DNA of 64,000 nucleotides from CAWCAL01 sp963695075 (GCA_963695075.1 CAVOFR010000005.1:453135-517134); one strand, 5' to 3'; positions 8,566-16,716 are shown, numbered from the stretch's first letter. The notes: generated from the letters alone by a model not told the origin. Made by a program: numbers and translations.

Positions 8566-9949
8566 TGCCCCCTCGGAGCGCACCGAATGTCGGCGGGAGC
8601 ACGATCGTGTCGGTCACCTCGACGGTCTGGAGCATGGCGCGGTCGTGGGTTACCAGGATGAGAGTGCCGGTGTAGCCGGCCAGCGCCAGCTCGAGCTGTT
8701 CGATCGCCCGGAGGTCCAGATGGTTGGTCGGTTCGTCGAGCACCAGGAGGTTGACCCCTTGGACGGCGAACTCGGCCAGCTGGGCCCTGGTGCGCTCCCC
8801 GGGTGACAGCGTGGCCGAGGAACGCCGGACGTGCTCGGCTTCGAGACCGAACTTGGCCAGTACGGACCGGCTCTCGGACGGGGGGAGGTCGCAGGCGGCC
8901 GCGAACGCGTCGGCGATGGGCCGACCGGGGTCGAGTCCGAGCCGACGCTGGTCGAGCTCGCCGACCACGACCGAGGGGCCCATCCGCCGTCGGCCCTCGT
9001 CGAGGGGGAGCGCCCCCAGCATCATGGCGAGCAGCGTGGACTTGCCGGTCCCGTTCGGGCCGACGAGTGCGATCCGTTCGCCCCACGAGATCAGGATGTC
9101 GATCGGCCCGAGCGTGAAGTCGCCCCGATGGGCCACTGCGTCGGCCAGCTCGATGACATCGTCGCCACTACGCGGCGCGCCGGCCATCGCATAGCGGAGC
9201 TCCCAGCCCTCCCATGGCTTCTCGACCGGATCGAGACGTCGGATCGCCTCTTCGGTGGCCCCGGCCTTCCCCGCCTGCTTCTCGGACTGCTCGATCTGGT
9301 GGTGGCGGATGAACTTGTCACCGTCGCTGGGTCGCTTCCTGGCCCGGGCCGCGCCCCTCGTGGCCCACTGTCGCTGGGTCTGGGCTCGACGCCGTAGCCG
9401 ATCGCGTTGGGCCTGGTACTGCTCGTGGTCCTCCTCGGCGTGCTGGCGTCGGGTGGCCTGCTTACCCACGTAGCCGGCCCAGCCTCCGCCGTAGGTGGAC
9501 GCCGTTCGGTGGTGTTCGTGGAGCTCGATCACGTCGGTGACGACCCGCTCGAGCAGGACCCGATCGTGCGAGACGAGGACGGTCCCGCCCGCTCGTTCGG
9601 CGGTGATGAACGACTCGAGCCGGACGAGTCCGTCCGGGTCCAGGTTGTTCGACGGCTCGTCGAGGAGGACCACGTCGACCTGCGTGAGCAGCACGGCGGC
9701 GAGGGACATGCGGGCCGCTTCACCGCCCGACAGGACCGCCGACGGCCGATCGAGCAGGTCGGCTCCGAGCCCGACGTCCGCGGCGATGTCGGGGAGGCGG
9801 GCGTCGAAGTCGTGGCCACCGATGGCGAGCCACCGCGTGAGCGCGGTGTCGTAGGCGTCGCTCGCTCCGGCTTCGAGGTCGGCCAGAGCCAGGGTCGATC
9901 GGTCCAGCTCCTCCTGGGCCCGGGTGACTCCGGTCCGACGGGCAAGCAC
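8540..9949 (-). CDS. ABC-F family ATPase, 5'-truncated (no first Walker A)
   Basis: Soluble tandem ATPase of the ABC-F class (ribosome-associated translation factors and resistance proteins), 469 residues from GTG at 9949. The first cassette retains the signature LSGGEAARMSL and Walker B VVLLDEPSNNLD but has no Walker A. A basic linker of about 100 residues follows, then a complete second cassette with GPNGTGKSTLL, LSPGERTRAQL and LLVLDEPTNHLD. Full-length relatives are about 530-550 residues, so roughly 80-90 N-terminal residues are missing. The open frame continues upstream (RTQLARGLLSGSETVRAV) only to a TAA inside the palindrome at 9994-10027, and beyond that lies the 3' end of another gene. 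It is probably a truncated pseudogene, although it could retain one functional ATP site. Confidence 0.75.
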   Translation of the reverse strand: MLARRTGVTRAQEELDRSTLALADLEAGASDAYDTALTRWLAIGGHDFDARLPDIAADVGLGADLLDRPSAVLSGGEAARMSLAAVLLTQVDVVLLDEPSNNLDPDGLVRLESFITAERAGGTVLVSHDRVLLERVVTDVIELHEHHRTASTYGGGWAGYVGKQATRRQHAEEDHEQYQAQRDRLRRRAQTQRQWATRGAARARKRPSDGDKFIRHHQIEQSEKQAGKAGATEEAIRRLDPVEKPWEGWELRYAMAGAPRSGDDVIELADAVAHRGDFTLGPIDILISWGERIALVGPNGTGKSTLLAMMLGALPLDEGRRRMGPSVVVGELDQRRLGLDPGRPIADAFAAACDLPPSESRSVLAKFGLEAEHVRRSSATLSPGERTRAQLAEFAVQGVNLLVLDEPTNHLDLRAIEQLELALAGYTGTLILVTHDRAMLQTVEVTDTIVLPPTFGALRGGNDPGGRVP

Positions 9950-9993
9950 TGCTCGGACGGTCTCGCTCCCGGAGAGGAGCCCCCGAGCAAGTT

Positions 9994-10027
9994 GAGTGCG
10001 TTATCGGGGACAGACCCCCAACGCACT
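9994..10027. repeat. Palindromic repeat, GAGTGCGTTATC family (single unit)
   Basis: AGTGCGTT and AACGCACT bracket a GGGG-ACAG-CCCC hairpin. The same unit occurs in double, mirrored form near 42269-42333 and 60729-60800. It lies just past the stop of the gene ending at 10035, in terminator position, and just upstream of the truncated ABC-F frame. Confidence 0.8.
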
Positions 10028-10034
10028 GGCGCTG

Positions 10035-10484
10035 TCAGGCGATCTCGAGGCTGGCCAGAACCGTATTGATCGACTGGAGCAGGAACGTCCGGCGGGCGTA
10101 GGAACCCAGCACGACGTACAGGCAGAACGCCCGCCCGGCCTCGTTGCAGAAGATCTGCGCACCGCCCTGGCCGGGCAGCGGCCGTTGCAGCGTGTCCGGG
10201 TCGAAGTCGCTCGACTGAAGCGAGCGGGGTACACCGATGCGCTCGAACTGGCGTGTCGTGGCCTGCTCGGGATCGAACTCGAACAGGACGATCAGGATCG
10301 CGCTCGATCCCATACCGAAGGTGGCGCCCCCGCCATAGTCACCCCGATCCTGGGGCAGACCGAAGTTGGCGACGTGGAGGAGGGCGCGTGCGGTCGCTCC
10401 GTCCTCGGACGGGCGCTGGAAGATCTCCGCGTCCCAACCCGACGGTACTTCGACCGAGAGACCCCGGTCGGAGATCCGGGTCAT
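10035..10484 (-). CDS. Hypothetical protein, 149 aa
   Basis: Not recognised. It begins at ATG 10484 (MTRISDRGLSVEVPSGWDA) with no signal peptide or membrane segment. The alternation of short beta-like stretches and an N-terminal 'SVEVPSGW' phrase resembles small beta-rich actinobacterial proteins of the PsbP/DUF1795 kind, but no motif confirms this. An upstream in-frame start near 10583 would overlap the preceding membrane-protein gene and add a low-quality Pro-rich stretch, so the internal ATG is preferred. It is the last gene of the MauE/MauA-like cluster and is followed by a hairpin repeat that may terminate transcription. Confidence 0.6.
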   Translation of the reverse strand: MTRISDRGLSVEVPSGWDAEIFQRPSEDGATARALLHVANFGLPQDRGDYGGGATFGMGSSAILIVLFEFDPEQATTRQFERIGVPRSLQSSDFDPDTLQRPLPGQGGAQIFCNEAGRAFCLYVVLGSYARRTFLLQSINTVLASLEIA

Positions 10485-10518
10485 GGGCGCTCCTCGGGGT
10501 GATGCATCGGGTCGAGGG

Positions 10519-11106
10519 TCATGCGGTCGCCACGATGGCCACGAATACCCCGGCTTGGGCGGCGATGGCGGCTCGACGAGCAACCGGGTAGAGGTTCTGC
10601 ATCTGGCGATGGCGGCGGACCAGGGCCGAGGTCTGATCCACCCCGGTCATGGCCAGCACCGGAAGCCCTCGGGCCAGACCGAAGACGGCACCGACGACGG
10701 CCCCGAGGAGCGGGCTGGCCGTCAGCGCTGCGGCGGCGAGCATGAGGTGCACGGCACCCGAGACGATGATCGTGACCACGGCGACGCCGAGCTGGAACCC
10801 GAATCCGATGCCGTAGACCCATCCCCGGAACGAGTCGAGCCAGTCCTCGTTCACCTGGCGGTGGAGCGAGGGCAGTAGGGGCTCGTCCCACCGCCAGTCG
10901 CTGACGAGCCCGATGAGTGCGACCGCGGCCGACAATGCATAGAGCGCCGGCGTTCCGAGGATGGCCTGGATGGCCATCCCGATCGTCCCGAACAGCACGC
11001 CGACCGTGGCGCCGCCGAGTGTCGATCCGACGATGTACGCCGAGACGGTGAGCCACCAGCGTTGTCCTCGTCCCCGCTCGCCGAGCGGGGTGATGCTGGA
11101 GAGCAT
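10519..11106 (-). CDS. Multi-pass membrane protein, 195 aa
   Basis: An integral membrane protein of unknown function with four to five hydrophobic segments: about residues 20-45, 55-75, 95-120, 125-145 and a weak C-terminal one. Between them lies a polar loop with WRWDEPLLPSLHRQVNEDWL. ATG at 11106 follows the 24-residue coupled peptide by 9 bp. It belongs to the cluster with MauE-, MauA- and MauD-like genes and could be a further membrane component of that thiol/redox maturation system. That role is inferred only from position. Confidence 0.65.
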   Translation of the reverse strand: MLSSITPLGERGRGQRWWLTVSAYIVGSTLGGATVGVLFGTIGMAIQAILGTPALYALSAAVALIGLVSDWRWDEPLLPSLHRQVNEDWLDSFRGWVYGIGFGFQLGVAVVTIIVSGAVHLMLAAAALTASPLLGAVVGAVFGLARGLPVLAMTGVDQTSALVRRHRQMQNLYPVARRAAIAAQAGVFVAIVATA

Positions 11107-11115
11107 CGACTCGCC

Positions 11116-11190
11116 TCAGGGGGACCAACTCGATCGGACTGCCGCCACGATCGCGGCCAGGAGACACATGGCGAAGACGATCGGGTTCAC
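11116..11190 (-). CDS. 24-residue hydrophobic peptide, translationally coupled
   Basis: Reads GTG AAC CCG ATC to TGA, giving a short peptide with a hydrophobic core (VFAMCLLAAIVAAV) and a single Cys. Its GTG overlaps the TGA of the MauD-like gene in a GTGA tetranucleotide. The MauE-like and MauA-like genes of this operon are joined by the same kind of overlap. It fills the only gap in an otherwise tightly packed operon. It could be a small membrane subunit or a coupling peptide. Support is from context only. Confidence 0.4.
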   Translation of the reverse strand: MNPIVFAMCLLAAIVAAVRSSWSP

Positions 11191-11972
11191 CGCTCCGAGT
11201 CCCCGGATGCTTCGACCGCCTCGGGGTGAAGGCTGGGATCGTCCGGCCCGATGCCGGCCGCGAGGAGTTCCTGGTCGATGCGGGCTTCACGCAGGCTGCC
11301 ACGACTCAGGACGGGGCGACGCCGCTCGTCCGCGCCGCCGGAGCGTTGGGCGGCCGCCCGGTTGTCCTCCATCGCCCGCCGGAGCAGCTCGAGCACGTGC
11401 GGCCAGTTGGTCGCCGCACCTTCGCCGACGACCGATCCGGTGGGCCCGTCGACCAGGATGAAGTACGGGGCCACCGGGACCCCGAAGTCGTCCCATGCGG
11501 CGCTGGACATCACGGTCGGTATCGACGCGGGAGCGAGGTCGGCGACCGACGACTCGCTCTCGTCCGCGGGGCTCTTGGTCACGGCGACGAGCCGGGTGTC
11601 GATGCCGGGCAGGTCGTCGGCTTCGCCCGATCCGAAGGCGTCCCAGAACTCGCGGCAGGTGAGGCAACCGCTGGAGAGGAAGGCGATCAGCGTGCTGTGC
11701 GGCACGCCGGTGACCGCGAGATGGATGGCGCCTCCGGCGGGTGTGCGGCCCGAGAGGTCGGCGGCGTTTCCGGTGGTGTCGGCGGGATCGGTGACCCCCT
11801 CCCCGGTGGTGAAGGTCGGCCCGGTCGACGGCCTGCCCGCGGCCGACGGGTCGAGGTTGGCGCCGAGGTCGTGGAGCGCGTGGAGAATGTCGGCGTGGCT
11901 GCGCAGGAGCCCGACGACGAGGATCGCCAGCAGACCCACGACGACGGTGAGCGCCACGACCAGGGCCGTCAT
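11187..11972 (-). CDS. MauD-like membrane-anchored thioredoxin-fold protein
   Basis: Probable thiol-disulfide protein, 261 residues. An N-terminal membrane helix (about residues 5-24) is followed by a Pro/Thr-rich linker and a thioredoxin-like domain, with FLSSGCLTCREFW giving a C-x-x-C pair at Cys103 and Cys106 and a cis-Pro-like stretch (ASIPTVM). MauD proteins act with MauE in forming the many disulfides of the methylamine dehydrogenase light chain. Here the gene follows the cysteine-rich MauA-like gene with a 1-bp gap. The substrate is therefore probably that protein. A Glu/Arg-rich C-terminal tail of about 60 residues has no obvious function. Confidence 0.75.
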   Translation of the reverse strand: MTALVVALTVVVGLLAILVVGLLRSHADILHALHDLGANLDPSAAGRPSTGPTFTTGEGVTDPADTTGNAADLSGRTPAGGAIHLAVTGVPHSTLIAFLSSGCLTCREFWDAFGSGEADDLPGIDTRLVAVTKSPADESESSVADLAPASIPTVMSSAAWDDFGVPVAPYFILVDGPTGSVVGEGAATNWPHVLELLRRAMEDNRAAAQRSGGADERRRPVLSRGSLREARIDQELLAAGIGPDDPSLHPEAVEASGDSER

Positions 11973-11973
11973 C

Positions 11974-13560
11974 TCAGCGGGTCACGGTCCGGCAGCCCAA
12001 CAGGGTGTTGGGACTCCCGGAGTTGTTGATGGCGTATACGCAGAGCTTGTGGCGTCCGGCGGGGAGGGCGATCTGTTCGTCGAACCCGTGCTTGGTGCCG
12101 AAGCCCGGATGGGCGCCTGCCACGTCCCTGCGGACGGCGTCGGCCTTGAATCCGGCGAGCCACTTGCCGTCGAGGTAGACACGGATCGTGACCGGGCGTG
12201 AGGTGTCCGGGTCGATGCTCCAGCCGCGGACCCTGACCTTCGCTCCCGGCGTCGTCACCTTCTCCAGGTAGCCGAACGGGACCCGGCCTCCCGGCTTGGG
12301 CTTGGGATCGGGTTGGGATCCGCCTCCGATCGTGACGGTGCGACTCCCGAGTTCGCGGTCGGACCCGGAGCCCTTGGCGTCGATGGCGAACACTTTCACC
12401 TCATGGCGGCCCGGTCCCACCGGGACCACCCGGTCGAAGCCGTGCTCGGCGCCGAATCCCGGGTTGGCCTTGGCGACATCGGGCCGGCGGACGTTGGCCG
12501 TGATCCCCGCGGCCCATTTGCCGTCGACGTAGGTCCGAATCTTGACGGGGCCGGTGGTGTCGGGATCGATCGCCCAGCCCTTGACACGGACGCCCCCCGA
12601 AGTCGCCGCGATGGTCTCGACTCGGCCGCGCACCGATCCGCCGACCTTCACGGTGCGGCAACCGAGGAGAGTGTTGGAGCCTCCGCCGGCCCTGTTGAGC
12701 GCGTAGACGCAGACCTTGTGTGAGCCGCTCCCCAGCGGCACGGTGACGTTGAAGCCGTGGTTCTTGCCATAGCTGGCGTGAGTGGTCGCCAGATGGTGCC
12801 GCGTGCGGTTGGCGTCGGCCGCCGTCACGAACTTGTCGTCGACGTAGATGTGGATCTTGGCGGCAGCGGTGGTGTCGGGGTCGACCGCCCAGCCGGTCAG
12901 CCTGACCCTCTTCGCTTCGACCTTGGCCGAGATGAGCCGTCCGGACGGACCGCCGTGGAGACAGGGCCGATCGTGGAACCGGGTGTTGTTGTCGGTGGCG
13001 CTGGCGGTGGTGCACTCGCCGGGGAACATGTTCCACGGTGGCGAGCAGGTGATGACCCGGCAGATGATCGGACCGACGCAGATCGTGTCGTTGTTGCACT
13101 GCCCGTATCGGAACTTCGTGCATCCCGACTTGCGGTTGTTGCAGTCCTTGTGGGCGCAGCCGCAGGCTGTTCCGCTGCACGATCCCTCGCAGACCCCATT
13201 GCTGCCGCAGCCACATCCTCTGCAGGCCGCATTGCAGTCGTAGTAGTAACGGGGACCCGAGCCGCAGAACCCCGAGCCGTCGGCCTTCCACCAGCCGGCG
13301 ACCGTGGTTCCGGGCGGGCAGGTGTTCTTCCCGAAAAGCGTGCAACATGGCTCGGTGTAGCCGTCGCAACAGGTGGAGTTGCAGTCGCACTTGTAGTTGC
13401 TGCAGTTGCAGATGGCTGCGTAGGCCGACCGGGGTCGCAGCACGTAGTTGGCCGGGCCGACCGCCATCGCCGTGCCGACCATGGCCGTGCGCGTCAGGAA
13501 CTTGCGGCGGCTGTCGATCTTGGACAGCGCCGTGGCGGCGCGGTCGACGAGGCGGGTCAC
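11974..13560 (-). CDS. Tat-exported cysteine-rich MauA-like protein with three C-terminal beta repeats
   Basis: 528 residues from GTG 13560, which overlaps the MauE-like TGA (GTGA). The N-terminus carries a Tat-type signal (SRRKFL plus a hydrophobic stretch). Next comes a domain of about 150 residues with some 30 cysteines (CNCSNYKCDC, CCDGYTEPCC, CPPGT, GCGCG). The phrases CPPGTTVAGWWKADG and YYYDCNAACRGC resemble the methylamine dehydrogenase light chain around its first modified Trp (here Trp90 or Trp91). The segment aligned to the second Trp reads NNDTICVGP, so that Trp is absent. Three repeats of about 95 residues follow, each with GW-x-(V/I)DPDT and ending in (L/V)G(C/S)RTV, probably beta-sandwich domains. 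No large subunit gene is nearby. A structural or redox cell-surface role is possible. Confidence 0.75.
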   Translation of the reverse strand: MTRLVDRAATALSKIDSRRKFLTRTAMVGTAMAVGPANYVLRPRSAYAAICNCSNYKCDCNSTCCDGYTEPCCTLFGKNTCPPGTTVAGWWKADGSGFCGSGPRYYYDCNAACRGCGCGSNGVCEGSCSGTACGCAHKDCNNRKSGCTKFRYGQCNNDTICVGPIICRVITCSPPWNMFPGECTTASATDNNTRFHDRPCLHGGPSGRLISAKVEAKRVRLTGWAVDPDTTAAAKIHIYVDDKFVTAADANRTRHHLATTHASYGKNHGFNVTVPLGSGSHKVCVYALNRAGGGSNTLLGCRTVKVGGSVRGRVETIAATSGGVRVKGWAIDPDTTGPVKIRTYVDGKWAAGITANVRRPDVAKANPGFGAEHGFDRVVPVGPGRHEVKVFAIDAKGSGSDRELGSRTVTIGGGSQPDPKPKPGGRVPFGYLEKVTTPGAKVRVRGWSIDPDTSRPVTIRVYLDGKWLAGFKADAVRRDVAGAHPGFGTKHGFDEQIALPAGRHKLCVYAINNSGSPNTLLGCRTVTR

Positions 13561-14111
13561 CGGACCACCGGTCCGAAGCGGAGGGTGGTCGTGGCCGGTG
13601 GTCGGCGGGCAGCGCGGGTGGTCGGGAGCACGGTCAGGACGGCGACTTCCAGCGCCACACCGAGCGTGACGACGAGGAGGTAGGGAGCTCCCGCCCACGG
13701 CTGATCCCCGAGAACCTCGCGGAGGCCGGGCGCCGGATCGATGACGAACAGCACCGCGGCGAGCGTCGCCACGCCGTCGAAGACGAGGTGACCGCGGGTC
13801 AGGGGCGTGCTCGCGCCGCCGAAGCAGCCGCAGCCGGCCTCGGTGCCCGATCGAAGCTGCACCGCGACGAACCCGGTGAAGCTGGCGTAGAACGCGGCGA
13901 CGGCGGCGGGCAGGATCCAACCTCCCACCGCGATGGCCGCGATCCCCACGGCCACCTCGGTCGCACCGAGCAGTCGGACGAGCAGCGTCGCCGCCGGAAG
14001 CCCGGCGGCCTTCAGAGCCCGGGCCGTTCCGGAGGGTGCGAGGATCTTCGCAGTCCCGGCGACGATCAGGAGCCCCGAGCCGAGGTGGAGGAGGGCGATC
14101 AGGACATGCAC
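13557..14111 (-). CDS. MauE/DoxX-like redox membrane protein
   Basis: 184 residues with four predicted transmembrane helices. The phrase AGCGCFGGAS matches the conserved Cys-x-Cys of MauE-type proteins, which pass electrons across the membrane for disulfide formation in methylamine dehydrogenase light chains. ATG at 14111 makes it the first gene of the minus-strand cluster. Its stop overlaps the start of the cysteine-rich gene, implying coupled translation. The short region upstream to 14170 should hold the operon promoter, but no clear boxes were identified. Confidence 0.8.
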   Translation of the reverse strand: MHVLIALLHLGSGLLIVAGTAKILAPSGTARALKAAGLPAATLLVRLLGATEVAVGIAAIAVGGWILPAAVAAFYASFTGFVAVQLRSGTEAGCGCFGGASTPLTRGHLVFDGVATLAAVLFVIDPAPGLREVLGDQPWAGAPYLLVVTLGVALEVAVLTVLPTTRAARRPPATTTLRFGPVVR

Positions 14112-14168
14112 TGACCGAAAAGTAGCGGGCCGTGGACCTCCGCTTGCGAATCCGGCCAGAATCTCCCC

Positions 14169-14279
14169 ATGACGAACTCTGGGTACTCACCCGCACATGG
14201 GTGGGTCCAGTACCCAGAGTTCGCCGACGACGAGCGGTGGAGCGCGCTCCTCCGGGAGAGCGTGGACTTCGTCGGTTGA
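14169..14279 (+). CDS. 36-residue ORF across a palindrome, overlapping the ligB region
   Basis: ATG 14169 to TGA 14277-14279 reads MTNSGYSPAHGWVQYPEF and then a more protein-like tail ending RESVDFVG. The first half lies on the palindrome at 14173-14223. The TGA overlaps an in-frame ligB ATG (TGATG). It may be the remnant of a gene whose 5' end was replaced by the palindrome, a leader peptide, or chance. Confidence 0.25.
   Translation: MTNSGYSPAHGWVQYPEFADDERWSALLRESVDFVG
14173..14223. repeat. Palindrome between mauE-like and ligB genes
   Basis: Arms CGAACTCTGGGTAC (14173-14186) and GTACCCAGAGTTCG (14210-14223) enclose a partly paired core (CACCC...GGGTG). Its design resembles the palindromes at 36750 and 38350, whose arms also begin with (C)GAACT, but the rest of the arm differs. 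Confidence 0.75.
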
Positions 14280-14293
14280 TGCGGCCCCCCTCG

Positions 14294-15814
14294 ATGCCCC
14301 TGGCCGATCTCGTGGCGACGGCCGATCGCGTCGGAGCGACCGCGAAGCGGTCCGAGAAGGTCGCGGCCCTGGCCGCACTGCTGGGCGAGGTGCCACCCGA
14401 GGACGTCCGGGCGGTCGTGGGGTTCCTGACCGGCGAGCCCCGCCAGGGGAGCATCGGGGTCGGCTGGGCGACGGTCGGCGGACTGGTCGCCTCCCCGGCT
14501 ACGACGGCGTCGGTCACCGTCGCCGAGCTCGACCTGTTGCTGAGCGACGTGCAGAGCACGACGGGAGAGGGTTCGGTCGCAGCGCGGTCGGCCCTGCTCA
14601 CCGCGTTCCTAGCCCGCTGTACCGAGCGCGAAGCCGACTTCGTTCGTCGCCTCCTGATCGGCGAGCTCCGCCAGGGGGCCCTCGGCGGCCTCATGGCAGA
14701 CGCGGTGGCCAGGGCATCGGGGACGAAGGCGACACTGGTGCGGCGGGCGGCGATGCTGTCGGGAGATCTCGCGGTGACCGCGGCGGTGGCCCTGGCCGAG
14801 GGGGCCGGCGGGTTGGAGGCGATCGGTCTCGAGGTGGGGCGGCCCGTTCTGCCGATGCTGGCATCGACGGCCGACGATGTCACCGACGCGCTCGCCGGCA
14901 CCGGGACGGCGTCGGTCGAGTGGAAGCTCGACGGCATCCGGGTCCAGGTCCACCGGCGAGGCGGCACCGTCCGCGTCTACACCCGGAATCTGAACGACAT
15001 CACCGATCGGACACCCGAGGTGGTGGAGATCGTCAGTGGATTCCCTGCTGGGGAGATCGTCCTGGACGGAGAGGTGATCGGTTGGTTCGACGACGAGGCG
15101 CCCCATGCGTTCCAGGACACGATGAGTCGGATGGGTCGTGAGGGTGATGCCGGGCATGCCGTGGCGCTCGACCCGCACTTCTTCGACATCCTGCACGTCG
15201 ACGGTCGCGATCTGATCGACGAGCCCCTGTCGGTCCGGTCGGCGGTGTTGTGCGACGTCGCCGGGGATCATCGGATCCGTTCGGAGGTCACCGGCGACCC
15301 CGCGATAGCGGCCCGCACGCTGGCCGAGGCACTCGCGGCCGGACACGAGGGCGTGGTCGTGAAGGACGTGGAGTCTCCCTACCTGGCCGGTCGCCGGGGG
15401 AAGTCCTGGCGCAAGGTCAAGCCGGTGCACACCCTCGACCTCGTCGTCATCGGGGTCGAGTGGGGGAGCGGCCGGCGGCGGGGCCGGCTGAGCAACCTGC
15501 ACCTGGGGGCTCTCGCCGCCGATGGCCGGCCTGTCATGGTGGGCAAGACGTTCAAGGGGCTGACCGACGAACTGCTCGCCTGGCAGACCGAGCGGTTCCT
15601 CGAGCGGGAGGTCTCCCGCGATGGCCACATCGTGTGGGTGCGCCCCGATCTCGTCGTCGAGATCGCGCTCGACGGCGCCCAGGCCTCGACTCGCTATCCG
15701 GGCGGGGTCGCGTTGAGGTTCGCCCGCGTTCGTCGCTACCGGGAGGACAAGGACCCGGCCGACGCCGACACGCTCGACGCCGTACGCGCCCTCCTGCCCC
15801 GATCGCGCCGCTAG
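14294..15814 (+). CDS. ligB: ATP-dependent DNA ligase, LigB type
   Basis: Seals nicked DNA through an adenylated lysine. 506 residues, close to mycobacterial LigB (about 507). The N-terminal DNA-binding region contains GSIGVGWA and GELRQGALGGLMADA. The nucleotidyltransferase core has the adenylation motif with Lys211 in EWKLDGIRVQ, VLDGEVIGW and EGVVVKDVESPYLAG. The OB-fold part has SWRKVKPVHTLDLVV and ends with SRYPGGVALRFARV. The ATG at 14294 (MPLADLVATADRV) matches the family N-terminus. An ATG at 14279 is in frame and overlaps the TGA of the short upstream ORF, so it is an alternative. It stands alone on the plus strand and acts as an accessory repair ligase. Confidence 0.92.
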   Translation: MPLADLVATADRVGATAKRSEKVAALAALLGEVPPEDVRAVVGFLTGEPRQGSIGVGWATVGGLVASPATTASVTVAELDLLLSDVQSTTGEGSVAARSALLTAFLARCTEREADFVRRLLIGELRQGALGGLMADAVARASGTKATLVRRAAMLSGDLAVTAAVALAEGAGGLEAIGLEVGRPVLPMLASTADDVTDALAGTGTASVEWKLDGIRVQVHRRGGTVRVYTRNLNDITDRTPEVVEIVSGFPAGEIVLDGEVIGWFDDEAPHAFQDTMSRMGREGDAGHAVALDPHFFDILHVDGRDLIDEPLSVRSAVLCDVAGDHRIRSEVTGDPAIAARTLAEALAAGHEGVVVKDVESPYLAGRRGKSWRKVKPVHTLDLVVIGVEWGSGRRRGRLSNLHLGALAADGRPVMVGKTFKGLTDELLAWQTERFLEREVSRDGHIVWVRPDLVVEIALDGAQASTRYPGGVALRFARVRRYREDKDPADADTLDAVRALLPRSRR

Positions 15815-15863
15815 CGAGACACTCCGTAGCCGGCTCGAGCGGGGGTTTGTCTACGCTTCGGTC

Positions 15864-16700
15864 ATGACCGCCGTCGCTCGCGAACCGCACCCATGGAGCT
15901 CCGGTTTCACGTGGCAGGATCACGATCGGTCGCCCGCGACGCTGACCGACGAGCAGGTGCGGGCCTTCGACCTGGACGGGTTCACCGTGGTGCCCGACGC
16001 CTTCGATCGGGAGACGCTCGCCGCCCTCGACGCTGCCATCACGCCGGGGGAGGAACGCGTTCGGGACCTGCTCGAGTCGCTGCCCGAGGGGCGGTTGTCG
16101 GTGGCCGGCGTCGACACCCAGACCGTCGCACCGCACCTGGTCCTCCAGTCCGACCACCTCCGGTCGTTCTGCCGCCACCCACTCCTGGCGGGTATCTGCC
16201 GCGATCTCGTCGGCGACGATGTGCGGCTGTACTGGGAGCAGGCGGTGTACAAGCAGCCGCGGTCGGCCGAGCCCGTGCTGTGGCATCAGGACAACGGCTA
16301 CACGTTCGTCCTACCGCAGGACTACCTCACCTGCTGGATCGCGATCACCGACGCCACCCTCGACAACGGCTGTGTGTCGGCCATCCCCGGCGTGCATCGC
16401 GACGGCACCCTGCGCCACGTGACGACCGACATCGGCCAGGAGTGCTGGGGCGATCACGACCTGGCGGTGCAGGTCCCGGTGTCGGCCGGCTCCATCGTCG
16501 TGTTCTCGTCGCTCACCCCGCACTACACCGCTCGGAATCTCACCGACCAGGTACGCAAGGCGTACATAGTGCAGTACTGCCACGACGGCGCCGTCGTCCA
16601 CCTCCCCGACGCGGCCGGAGGGATGGGCCCGCCGCTCCGACAGGACGCCGAGGATCGTCAGTTCCTCGTGGTGAGCCGAGGCGAACCCGTCACCGACTGA
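15864..16700 (+). CDS. Phytanoyl-CoA dioxygenase (PhyH) family protein
   Basis: Fe(II)/2-oxoglutarate-dependent oxygenase, 278 residues. The metal-binding facial triad is visible as His141 and Asp143 in WHQDNGY and His220 in TPHYTARN. An Arg shortly after the distal His would bind 2-oxoglutarate. The surrounding ISAIP-like GCVSAIPGVHRDG and AGSIVVFSS phrases are typical of PhyH proteins. The family hydroxylates lipids, small alcohols and natural products, and nothing here fixes the substrate. It follows ligB by about 50 bp and is itself followed by a strong palindrome. Confidence 0.85.
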   Translation: MTAVAREPHPWSSGFTWQDHDRSPATLTDEQVRAFDLDGFTVVPDAFDRETLAALDAAITPGEERVRDLLESLPEGRLSVAGVDTQTVAPHLVLQSDHLRSFCRHPLLAGICRDLVGDDVRLYWEQAVYKQPRSAEPVLWHQDNGYTFVLPQDYLTCWIAITDATLDNGCVSAIPGVHRDGTLRHVTTDIGQECWGDHDLAVQVPVSAGSIVVFSSLTPHYTARNLTDQVRKAYIVQYCHDGAVVHLPDAAGGMGPPLRQDAEDRQFLVVSRGEPVTD

Positions 16701-16716
16701 CCCCCGAACCTGCTGG

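Noticed and set aside
5785..8583. A single 932-codon minus-strand frame spanning gpsA and the acyl-CoA dehydrogenase
   Set aside because: Its first part is an out-of-frame reading of gpsA; the dehydrogenase begins at ATG 7455.
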